The position numbers and the translations under genes are program-made. Shown piece after piece: positions 1-5,431 of a stretch of DNA of 5,599 nt (positions within the stretch are counted from its first letter, which is position 1; every line of letters begins with the position of its first letter). Source of the DNA: Prolixibacteraceae bacterium (lineage in GTDB: Bacteria > Bacteroidota > Bacteroidia > Bacteroidales > Prolixibacteraceae); contig JAFGDX010000140.1 in assembly GCA_016931875.1 (NCBI GenBank), positions 1-5,599 of the forward strand, in the 5' to 3' direction. Under the pieces are notes generated by a model. That model was not told the origin of the DNA. It did not search any database and was given only the letters and a program-made list of their open reading frames with translations.

Positions 1-254
1 CCGGGTTGTCCTTTCCGGTTGTAAATCAATAAATCAAACCGTTGCGGCTGCTTATTTACCAGTAACTTTTTTTCTACCGCCATCAATGAAGAGGGATATT
101 TTTTTTCACGGATTAAATACTGAATAAAATTCTGACGCACCCACTCTTCCGGTGTAAGGGCCACATACTTTTTCCTGATAGGATCAAAAATCTGCTCCTT
201 CCCCTTTTCGTTTTGAACCTTAAATGAATAGGCCGGTAAATTCAGTTTCTGCAT
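1..254 (-). CDS. HsdR N-terminal-domain protein (PD-(D/E)XK nuclease-like), 3' part cut by window edge
   Basis: The first 84 residues of a minus-strand protein are visible; the gene runs off the left edge. It begins MQKLNLPAYSFKV and continues with FDPIRKKYVALTPEEWVRQ, a pattern known from the N-terminal domain of type I restriction HsdR subunits and from small stand-alone Bacteroidota proteins carrying only that domain. Glu61 (in AVEKKL) and Asp74 (in QRFDLLIYN) fit the first acidic residue and the motif II Asp of the PD-(D/E)XK fold; the expected ExK lies beyond the edge, so an intact active site cannot be confirmed. The ATG at 254 was chosen because the family typically starts this way, although the frame stays open upstream without another ATG. 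An AGAGGAG run about 21 bases upstream is too far away to be a ribosome site. No methylase or specificity subunit is visible, so a complete restriction system is not supported. It is divergent from amn-holA, an arrangement I recall as common in Bacteroidota. Confidence 0.85.
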   Translation of the reverse strand, partial: MQKLNLPAYSFKVQNEKGKEQIFDPIRKKYVALTPEEWVRQNFIQYLIREKKYPSSLMAVEKKLLVNKQPQRFDLLIYNRKGQP

Positions 255-337
255 CAAAACAATTTTACTTTTCAACTCCTCTTGGCTGGCGCAAACTAAA
301 AACGTATTTTTGTGTCTGCCGCAACAAAAGCAGTACT

Positions 338-345
338 TAATTTTG
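338..345 (+). promoter_or_regulatory. Candidate Bacteroidota -7 promoter element ahead of amn
   Basis: TAATTTTG matches the Bacteroidota -7 consensus TAnnTTTG and ends 20 bases before the ATG at 366. The -33 TTTG is only approximate: TCTG at 315-318 has the right 19-base spacing, while a perfect TTTG at 309-312 is 25 bases away. The element overlaps an 8-bp inverted repeat (CAACAAAA 322-329 with TTTTGTTG 341-348), which may be chance in AT-rich DNA. If this promoter is real, the GTG at 312 cannot be the start of amn. Confidence 0.35.
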
Positions 346-365
346 TTGATAAAGTAAAGCAATTT

Positions 366-1136
366 ATGAAGACGAAAAAAGATATTGTTGAAAACTGGCT
401 GCCACGCTACACAGGTAAAAAGCTGGAGGAAATAGGAAAATACATTTTGTTAACCAATTTCCAGAACTATGTTGAAAGTTTTTCCCGGCGTTTTAAGGTG
501 CCGGTGGATGGCGGAAATAAAAATTTCCCCAGCGCCACAGCCGAAGATATTACCATCATTAATTTTGGAATGGGAAGCCCCAATGCAGCCACCATTATGG
601 ATTTGTTAAGCGCCATAAAACCCAAAAGCGTTTTGTTTCTGGGAAAATGTGGCGGACTGAAACGCAAAAATCAATTGGGTGATTTAATTCTCCCCATTGC
701 TGCCATCCGGCGGGAAGGTACTTCCGACGATTATTTGCCCCCCGAGGTTCCGGCGTTGCCGGCATTTAACCTGCAAAGGGCGGTTTCTCATATTCTCCGT
801 AATTCGGGGCAGGATTACTGGACCGGCGTGGTTTTTACCACCAACCGCCGGGTGTGGGAATACGACGACCGTTTTAAAAAATACCTGAAAAAAACCCGCG
901 CCATGGCCATTGATATGGAAACCGCAACCCTGTTTACCGCCGGGTTTGCCAACCAGATTCCAACGGGCGCCCTGCTTCTGGTGTCGGACCAGCCCATGAT
1001 TTCATCGGGTGTAAAAACCGCCGAAAGCGACCAGAAAGTGACATCGAGTTATGTGGAAACGCATCTCCAGGCCGGTATCGATGCTTTGTTTGAAATAAAA
1101 AACAACGGACTCTCCGTTAAACACCTGAGATTTTAA
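366..1136 (+). CDS. amn: AMP nucleosidase, short form
   Basis: This 256-residue cytoplasmic enzyme should hydrolyse AMP to adenine and ribose 5-phosphate (EC 3.2.2.4), a step in purine nucleotide turnover. It belongs to the nucleoside phosphorylase fold. Visible motifs are GMGSPNAA (residues 68-75), LGKCGGL (92-98), AIDMETATLF (181-190, with the Met-Glu pair that contacts the ribose) and SDQP (207-210), whose Asp208 is the expected catalytic acid. It ends VKHLRF, as I recall for Bacteroidota AMP nucleosidases. It is about half the length of E. coli Amn (484 residues) and lacks that enzyme's N-terminal regulatory region; the short form is usual in this phylum. An in-frame GTG at 312 would add 18 residues, but MKTKKDIVENWLPRYTG at the ATG of 366 matches the family start and follows a promoter-like element. 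It is the first gene of the plus-strand run; holA starts one base after its stop. Confidence 0.93.
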   Translation: MKTKKDIVENWLPRYTGKKLEEIGKYILLTNFQNYVESFSRRFKVPVDGGNKNFPSATAEDITIINFGMGSPNAATIMDLLSAIKPKSVLFLGKCGGLKRKNQLGDLILPIAAIRREGTSDDYLPPEVPALPAFNLQRAVSHILRNSGQDYWTGVVFTTNRRVWEYDDRFKKYLKKTRAMAIDMETATLFTAGFANQIPTGALLLVSDQPMISSGVKTAESDQKVTSSYVETHLQAGIDALFEIKNNGLSVKHLRF

Positions 1137-1137
1137 C

Positions 1138-2139
1138 ATGGAATTTGACGCAATACTCCAAAACCTTAAAAACAAAACCTACCACCCCGTTTATCTTCTT
1201 CAGGGAGAAGAGCCCTATTTTATCGACATCATTTCAAACTACATTGAAAAAAATGTGCTTACCGAAGCAGAACGCGGATTCAACCAAACCATTTTTTACG
1301 GAAAAGATTCTGACCCGGTGACCATTGCCGAAAGCGCCATGCGTTTCCCGATGATGGCCAGCCAGCAGGTTATTATTGTAAAAGAGGCACAAAGTTTAAA
1401 CAAAATCGAAACCCTGGCTTGGTATGCCGAAAAACCACTGTCGTCAACCATTCTGGTGCTAAACTACAAATATAAAAACCTCGATTCGCGGACAAAACTC
1501 GCCAAAGCCATCAAAAAAAACGGCGTGGTTTTTACTTCCAAAAAAATATACGAAAACAAAATTCCCAACTGGATAGAAAGTTACCTGAAAACCAAAAACT
1601 ACAGCATCACTCCGCAGGCCGCTCAAATATTAACCGCTTACCTGGGCAACGACCTGAGCAAAGTAGCCAATGAACTGGAAAAACTTATCATTGCCGTTAA
1701 AGACACCCAAAAAATTACACCCGAACACATTGAAAAAAACATCGGGCTGAGCAAGGAATTCAATATTTTTGAACTGCAAAATGCACTGGGCGAGAAAAAC
1801 ATTTTTAAGGCCAACCAAATTATTTATTATTTTGGTGCAAACCCGGGTACCAACCCGATTCAGAAAACCATTTCCAACCTCTACTTCTATTTCGCAAAAC
1901 TATTTACCTATCATTTTCTGAAGGACAAATCGGAACGAAATGTGAGCGCCGAACTGCGCGTGCACCCGTTTATTGCCAAATCGTATATTGAGGCGGCCAA
2001 ACGGTATTCGCCTACAAAATTGTACGAAATTATGGGTATTTTGCGCGAATACGATATGAAAAGCAAAGGTTTTGAAGTATCGCCCATGGTGGATATGGCA
2101 GATTTACAAAAAGAAATGATTTACAAAATATTACATTAA
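1138..2139 (+). CDS. holA: DNA polymerase III subunit delta
   Basis: The 333-residue product is the delta subunit of the clamp loader, which opens the beta sliding clamp and helps place it on primed DNA. The length is normal for HolA. The N-terminal AAA+-like domain (about residues 1-140) contains YLLQGEEPYFID at 19-30, where a degenerate G-EEP stretch replaces a Walker A motif, as expected because delta does not hydrolyse ATP. The middle domain carries the family signature YLGNDLSKVANELEKL at 168-183. The C-terminal helical collar domain (about 208-333) includes FNIFELQNALGEKN and DMKSKG at 306-311, typical of HolA. The ATG at 1138 lies one base after the amn stop, and the stop at 2137-2139 abuts the next ATG, so translation is probably coupled on both sides. 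No Shine-Dalgarno sequence is visible. Confidence 0.94.
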   Translation: MEFDAILQNLKNKTYHPVYLLQGEEPYFIDIISNYIEKNVLTEAERGFNQTIFYGKDSDPVTIAESAMRFPMMASQQVIIVKEAQSLNKIETLAWYAEKPLSSTILVLNYKYKNLDSRTKLAKAIKKNGVVFTSKKIYENKIPNWIESYLKTKNYSITPQAAQILTAYLGNDLSKVANELEKLIIAVKDTQKITPEHIEKNIGLSKEFNIFELQNALGEKNIFKANQIIYYFGANPGTNPIQKTISNLYFYFAKLFTYHFLKDKSERNVSAELRVHPFIAKSYIEAAKRYSPTKLYEIMGILREYDMKSKGFEVSPMVDMADLQKEMIYKILH

Positions 2140-2751
2140 ATGATAACCTGGATTATAATTGGAATTACCGCATTTGTTTCGTACATGGCTTTTCAGAACC
2201 ACAATTTGATGGATAAACTGCAGTTTAACGCAGCAAAAATTATTCAGGAAAAAGAATACTACCGGCTGGTAACACACGCCTTTATTCATGCCAGCTGGTC
2301 GCACCTGATTGTAAACATGCTGGTGCTCTATTTTTTTGGCCCGCACATCGAAAGTTTCCTGGGGTATTACTTTGGAAACAAGGCCACCGCTTTTTACCTG
2401 CTTTTATATTTTGGCGGTATTCTGGCCTCCAACCTGTGGAGCCTGTACAAACACAAAAACAACTATTACTACAATGCTGTTGGCGCTTCGGGAGCGGTTT
2501 CGGCGGTGTTGTTCGCCTTTATCTTTTTTGCCCCCCTCGAAAAACTGCTGCTGTTTTTTATTGTGCCCATTCCCGCCATTTTGTTTGCGGTTGGTTATCT
2601 CATTTACTCGTACCAGATGAGCAAACAAAAAAACGACAATGTGGCGCACGATGCCCATTTTCTGGGCTCTGTTTTTGGATTTGTTTTCCCGATACTGTTA
2701 AAACCAGGCTTATTCGAAAATTTTATCGACAAACTGTTTGCTTTTATTTAA
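2140..2751 (+). CDS. Rhomboid family intramembrane serine protease
   Basis: This 203-residue polytopic inner-membrane protein should cleave other membrane proteins within or near the bilayer. It shows the compact six-helix bacterial rhomboid layout, with hydrophobic segments near residues 3-18, 52-68, 83-100, 113-130, 135-157 and 173-188. The active-site signatures are complete: YYRLVTHAFIH at 40-50 before helix 2, HLIVN at 55-59 (His55 and Asn59 forming the oxyanion site), GASG at 115-118 with nucleophile Ser117, and AHFLGSVFG at 172-180 with catalytic His173. Residue spacing agrees with GlpG-type enzymes, so activity is expected. There is no extra cytoplasmic or zinc-finger domain. The substrate cannot be deduced. 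Its ATG directly follows the holA stop (TAAATG), and its own stop directly precedes the next ATG in the same way, so it is probably made from the amn-holA transcript. Confidence 0.93.
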   Translation: MITWIIIGITAFVSYMAFQNHNLMDKLQFNAAKIIQEKEYYRLVTHAFIHASWSHLIVNMLVLYFFGPHIESFLGYYFGNKATAFYLLLYFGGILASNLWSLYKHKNNYYYNAVGASGAVSAVLFAFIFFAPLEKLLLFFIVPIPAILFAVGYLIYSYQMSKQKNDNVAHDAHFLGSVFGFVFPILLKPGLFENFIDKLFAFI

Positions 2752-3585
2752 ATGGACCGTTTTCTGATATACAACGGAGAAATAGTTGAAAAAGACGAAC
2801 CCGATTTTTTGCCCTTTTTTACGGATGAAACCCTTTTGTTTACCCGGAAAATATGGTACGGGTTTGGCGGCATTCCGCTGCTGAACGAAAACATCGATAT
2901 GCTGGTAAAACAGCTTGAAATACTGCAACTCCCTGTTCCACCCTTTTTAATCGACAAACGCGAGCTTTTCAGAATTACCAAACGGTTGCTCAACAAAAAC
3001 CGGCTCTACCGCTCGGGTTTTGTTTTTTTTCAGCTGGTGTGGACCCGGAACGGATTTAACTTTATCATTACCCCGCAGCCATTCAGCACCTTCGATTTTC
3101 CGCTTTCGGCCAAAGGAATATTGCTGAATTATGCCGGTGTTACCAAATATTCAGGAAACCGGTTCTACCGCTTCCCGGCGTTTAACAAATCGTTGTGGAG
3201 CGTGGCAGAAGCCCAAAACCGCAACACTTTTTTTCAGAATTCCATTTTGCTGAATGAAAAAAAATCGATTTGTGAATGTGTTTCAGCCAACATTTTTTTC
3301 CTGAAAAAAAACGAACTGATTACTCCCGCACTGGCTTCGGGGTGTTTTGAAGACACACTCCGGCAGATAATTCTTGATATAAGCCGCAGCCTTGGATTTA
3401 AGGTCACAGAATCGGACGAGATAAAACGGGAAGATGTTTTCCATGTTGACGAAGTATTTACCGCCAGCGAGGAACACGGCATCCGGTGGGTGCTGGGCGT
3501 GGAAAACAAACGTTTTGTGCATGAACATTCGGTCACCATCCACGAAAAACTCAATACCTTTCTAAACCAAAAGGCTGAAAAATAA
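2752..3585 (+). CDS. Class IV PLP-dependent aminotransferase or lyase, divergent
   Basis: The 277-residue product has the class IV fold shared by branched-chain aminotransferases, D-amino-acid aminotransferases and 4-amino-4-deoxychorismate lyase (PabC). Visible landmarks are the start FLIYNGEIV (4-12), Arg32 in LLFTRKI, a probable Schiff-base Lys146 in FNKSLWSVAEA, Glu175 with Asn180 in ECVSANIF (Glu contacts the PLP ring nitrogen), TP at 191-192, Arg204 in EDTLRQII, and DEVFTASEEHGI at 233-244. Two usual features are altered. The His and Arg of the H-x2-R segment after the substrate loop are replaced in LLNENIDML (43-51), and the usual G-[IV]-x-R phosphate-binding turn reads EDTLR (200-204). 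The closest overall resemblance by eye is to PabC, particularly ECCAANLF versus ECVSANIF, but no pabA, pabB or folate gene is nearby, so I leave the substrate open. It is last in the plus-strand run and abuts the rhomboid stop. Confidence 0.85.
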   Translation: MDRFLIYNGEIVEKDEPDFLPFFTDETLLFTRKIWYGFGGIPLLNENIDMLVKQLEILQLPVPPFLIDKRELFRITKRLLNKNRLYRSGFVFFQLVWTRNGFNFIITPQPFSTFDFPLSAKGILLNYAGVTKYSGNRFYRFPAFNKSLWSVAEAQNRNTFFQNSILLNEKKSICECVSANIFFLKKNELITPALASGCFEDTLRQIILDISRSLGFKVTESDEIKREDVFHVDEVFTASEEHGIRWVLGVENKRFVHEHSVTIHEKLNTFLNQKAEK

Positions 3586-3746
3586 GCACGTTTTGCACAA
3601 CAATCCCGGCGTGCAAATGATTGGCAAACCGCATTCATTGTAAACACGGCTATCCATTCGTTCCAACTTCTTTTGCTCTCTTCCCTGCCCCCGGTTCTTT
3701 TCCCTGGCTTGCGCATTTGGGGCCAGGCGCTTCAAAAATCCAGTTT
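3586..3746. other. Gene-free spacer with an inverted repeat, origin unknown
   Basis: This is the non-coding stretch between the aminotransferase stop and the terminator hairpin. No credible reading frame fits: open frames here are extensions of antisense or short shadow frames. It holds a perfect 7-bp inverted repeat, TTTGCAC (3592-3598) with GTGCAAA (3611-3617), around a 12-base loop, and a weaker one, CCTGGC (3703-3708) with GCCAGG (3722-3727). The octamer TTTTGCAC occurs at 3591 and again at 3744, where it forms part of the terminator. It is richer in C-runs and G-runs than a typical AT-rich Bacteroidota spacer. A decayed interspersed repeat is possible but cannot be shown from one copy. 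Confidence 0.35.
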
Positions 3747-3774
3747 TGCACCGCGGATTTTGGCCCGCGGTGCA
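3747..3774. terminator. Bidirectional hairpin terminator between convergent genes
   Basis: A perfect 10-bp inverted repeat, TGCACCGCGG (3747-3756) with CCGCGGTGCA (3765-3774), encloses the 8-base loop ATTTTGGC. On the plus strand it is followed by TTTGTATTACTTT, a fair but interrupted U-tract. On the minus strand it begins six bases after the stop of the 3781-4272 gene and is followed by AAAACTGGATTTTTG. Its place between convergent genes supports termination in both directions, more firmly for the minus-strand gene because the plus-strand gene ends about 160 bases earlier. Confidence 0.75.
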
Positions 3775-3780
3775 TTTGTA

Positions 3781-4272
3781 TTACTTTGTATGGACTGATA
3801 ACTGTTCACTTACAATTTTTTGCCATTTTTCAAGTGTTGCCAGTTCGTTAAAAAGCTGGGTTCCTTTCTCTGCATTAAAAAATTCCAGTTCAATTTCCGG
3901 TTTATTATTTTTGGGAATAAAATTTAAACTCAAACGGTCAATAACTCTCACACTCCGGCCACCGGAATCAAAAGTTCTGCCTGTAATATTGCTTCTGCAA
4001 CTTTTAATTTCAGCAAGGTGAATGTTTTGTACAACATGGTTTCCGTTTGCCGCATTTACAAAAAATACAACATGGTTCTGTTTGTCGGTGCCAATGACCG
4101 AATCTTCCCAAATTTCATATTCGCTTATTGTGCAATTTTCGCGGGCAGCGGCGGTGGTTACCAATTCTTTTAGTTTGTGTTTGGTTTTATTTCCTTTTCT
4201 GCCAATAAAAACCACCGGCACACCAACGACGGCGATCAGTATCACCCCCATAATCAAGGTTCCTGTATCCAT
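3781..4272 (-). CDS. Conserved-looking protein with one N-terminal membrane anchor, function unknown
   Basis: The 163-residue product starts MDTGTLIMGVILIAVVGVPV, a single hydrophobic segment (about residues 5-23) followed by the basic stretch GRKGNKTKHKLK. This predicts an N-terminal anchor with the remaining 135 or so residues in the cytoplasm. The soluble part alternates strand-like and charged segments, including ISEYEIWEDSVIG (49-61), which is followed by DKQNHVVFF, and ends in a helix-like stretch, LFNELATLEKWQKIVSEQL. I recall similar Bacteroidota proteins carrying SEYxIWxxSVIGxDK and EKWxKIV, but know no function for them. Coding is supported by the sensible protein composition, the terminator just past the stop, and the A-rich leader (seven A before TGG in ATGG context) directly before the ATG, typical where Shine-Dalgarno sites are absent. 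It lies 94 bases downstream of the next minus-strand gene, with no strong promoter in the gap, so cotranscription is possible. Confidence 0.82.
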   Translation of the reverse strand: MDTGTLIMGVILIAVVGVPVVFIGRKGNKTKHKLKELVTTAAARENCTISEYEIWEDSVIGTDKQNHVVFFVNAANGNHVVQNIHLAEIKSCRSNITGRTFDSGGRSVRVIDRLSLNFIPKNNKPEIELEFFNAEKGTQLFNELATLEKWQKIVSEQLSVHTK

Positions 4273-4366
4273 TTTTTTATGTTTTAGTAATTAATAATCT
4301 GTATTGCAACTCTTTACAACACACAATCCGAAATCAATAAAATTACCTGACGGTTAAAAAAACGGA

Positions 4367-4750
4367 CTACCAGAAATAGTGGAACGGGAAGATGATATCG
4401 GCTTTTCGGTAACGAATAAAAAAGGAAACGGCCTGTTTTGTGTACTGCGAAAACCTGGATGTAAACAAAATCCTGTCGGTATAAACCATTCCGGCAGGCG
4501 AAGCGTTCCCGTCTTTCAGATTCACCACGGGGCCTTGTCCGGGCCCGTTTGTGTACCGCTCTGTTTTTGCATCTGCGCAGTAATAGTTGTTTGCAGAATT
4601 GTACAAAGAGAGCCGATCGGTAGAATTTACTTTGGAAAAATACGGGTTTTCCGGGTTGGCCGGAAATCCGGGATGGAAAACCAGCACCCCCCAGCAATAA
4701 AAGGCCGCGAGCAGGAGTGAGCCAAAAATCCGGATGCTGTTTTTACCCAT
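4367..4750 (-). CDS. Small exported protein of unknown function
   Basis: This 127-residue protein begins MGKNSIRIFGSLLLAAFYCW with a short basic end and a hydrophobic run to about residue 26, so it is either a secreted protein with an atypical signal peptide or membrane-anchored. The body is polar and rich in Asn, Tyr and Ser (LSLYNSANNYYCADAK), followed by NLKDGNASPAG and MVYTDRILF. It ends in the aromatic tail FFIRYRKADIIFPFHYFW, which I recall at the end of other small Bacteroidota hypothetical proteins. There are two cysteines, Cys19 in the hydrophobic segment and Cys58. No lipobox or enzyme motif is evident. An overlapping frame on the same strand (4314-4697) was rejected because it is Arg-rich and has no family resemblance. 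The gene has its own candidate promoter just upstream and lies 206 bases past the zinc-ribbon gene. Confidence 0.75.
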   Translation of the reverse strand: MGKNSIRIFGSLLLAAFYCWGVLVFHPGFPANPENPYFSKVNSTDRLSLYNSANNYYCADAKTERYTNGPGQGPVVNLKDGNASPAGMVYTDRILFTSRFSQYTKQAVSFFIRYRKADIIFPFHYFW

Positions 4751-4773
4751 GTTTATGCAGAATTATACGACGG

Positions 4774-4781
4774 CAAAAATA
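4774..4781 (-). promoter_or_regulatory. Candidate -7 promoter element ahead of the exported-protein gene
   Basis: On the minus strand these bases read TATTTTTG, a full match to TAnnTTTG, ending 23 bases before the ATG at 4750. A TTTG lies upstream at 15 rather than the expected 19-21 bases, so the -33 box is poor. The 206-base gap to the preceding gene makes a separate promoter likely. The rest of that gap (4782-4956) contains no gene that I can support. Confidence 0.35.
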
Positions 4782-4956
4782 CAAAACATCCCGGTACAAA
4801 ATATGAATTTATTCTTACCCGTTTGTAAAATTTTGCCACCCGTTTTCCCCGTCAACCCGGGTTGTTTTTCGAATTAAAATTCTACGCTTCGCTGTGTTGG
4901 CTGGGTTGCACACAGGAAGCAGACAAAAGAATCCGGGAAGCAGCGGGTGCGCCCTT

Positions 4957-5376
4957 TTACAGTTCATTCCATTTATTGATTCTTCGGTTTCGGCGCCTGC
5001 CAAAAATTTGTTTTATTTTTTCAAAAAAATTCCCGGGTGTTGCTTTACCGGCATTGTAACCGCAGAGGCGGCAACGCATTGAGTCTACAGCAATTTCTGC
5101 TGAAGAAAACTCGGTAACGGGTATTTCCTGAAAATCGCTTTCAACAAACAATTGACCGGAACCACAGCGCGGACAGGTTTTTATTTCTTCTGCCGTCAAA
5201 CTGCTCAATCTCCTGTCTTTTAATGCTTTCAGTTTTTCCGGCCCCAGATTTCTCCTGCCGATTTCCCGGTCGATTTTTTTCTGTGAATTTTCCAGAAACC
5301 CGTTATACCTGTATCCGTAAAAGATGGCCAGTTCATGGTCGGAAAGACGGCTTAAAAATGCATCGAATTCACTCAT
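4957..5376 (-). CDS. Small zinc-ribbon protein, function unknown
   Basis: The 139-residue product has a charged, helical N-terminal half (MSEFDAFLSRLSDHELAIFY, then KKIDREIGRRNLGPEKL) and a four-cysteine metal site: CPRC (Cys68, Cys71) and CRLC (Cys102, Cys105), separated by 30 residues, each followed by Gly (CPRCGS, CRLCGY). This is a typical structural zinc-ribbon arrangement. The C-terminal tail is strongly basic (FGRRRNRRINKW, about 125-136), which would suit nucleic-acid binding, but that is inference. There is no signal peptide or membrane segment, so it should be cytoplasmic. The start at 5376 follows an A-rich leader and a promoter-like TATATTTG. The gene lies 55 bases downstream of the thermonuclease gene on the same strand, so readthrough is possible. 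I do not recognise a characterised family. Confidence 0.82.
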   Translation of the reverse strand: MSEFDAFLSRLSDHELAIFYGYRYNGFLENSQKKIDREIGRRNLGPEKLKALKDRRLSSLTAEEIKTCPRCGSGQLFVESDFQEIPVTEFSSAEIAVDSMRCRLCGYNAGKATPGNFFEKIKQIFGRRRNRRINKWNEL

Positions 5377-5408
5377 TTTTTCTGTTTGTTTACAATTGCA
5401 ATTCTTTT

Positions 5409-5416
5409 CAAATATA
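5409..5416 (-). promoter_or_regulatory. Candidate -7 promoter element ahead of the zinc-ribbon gene
   Basis: On the minus strand these bases read TATATTTG, a full match to TAnnTTTG, 32 bases before the ATG at 5376. No TTTG is found 19-21 bases upstream, where the sequence is the end of the thermonuclease gene. It suggests the zinc-ribbon gene can be transcribed on its own as well as from upstream. Confidence 0.3.
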
Positions 5417-5431
5417 CCCCTCTTTGCTGAA

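Noticed and set aside
1..1136. Restriction-modification or defence island suggested by the HsdR-N domain
   Set aside because: No methylase, specificity subunit, helicase or mobile element is visible, and the adjacent genes are core metabolism and replication.
2404..2789. Open frames on both strands within the rhomboid gene
   Set aside because: They are explained as shadows of a rhomboid gene with all catalytic motifs intact.
3234..3716. 160-residue open frame on the minus strand
   Set aside because: It is antisense to the well-supported aminotransferase for most of its length, and its product is rich in Ser, Arg and Cys without family resemblance. Only its first 130 or so bases lie in the spacer.
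3621..3851. 76-residue plus-strand open frame in the spacer
   Set aside because: It runs through the terminator hairpin and into the antisense of the 3781-4272 gene, and its Cys- and Pro-rich product looks non-coding.
4314..4697. 127-residue minus-strand open frame overlapping the exported-protein gene
   Set aside because: It is a frame-shifted shadow of 4367-4750. That gene has a signal segment, a plausible composition and a familiar C-terminus, while this frame has Arg-rich random-looking sequence.
4853..4864. Perfect palindrome CAACCCGGGTTG followed by five T
   Set aside because: It can form only a 4-bp stem with a 4-base loop. No plus-strand gene lies upstream to need a terminator, and a 12-base palindrome alone is weak evidence for an operator.
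4915..4943. Direct repeat of GGAAGCAG at 4915 and 4936
   Set aside because: Only two short copies with no further units; probably chance.
4815..5082. Short open frames of 60-odd residues on both strands around the end of the zinc-ribbon gene
   Set aside because: They overlap the zinc-ribbon coding region or the gap, have no recognisable start context, and their products look random.
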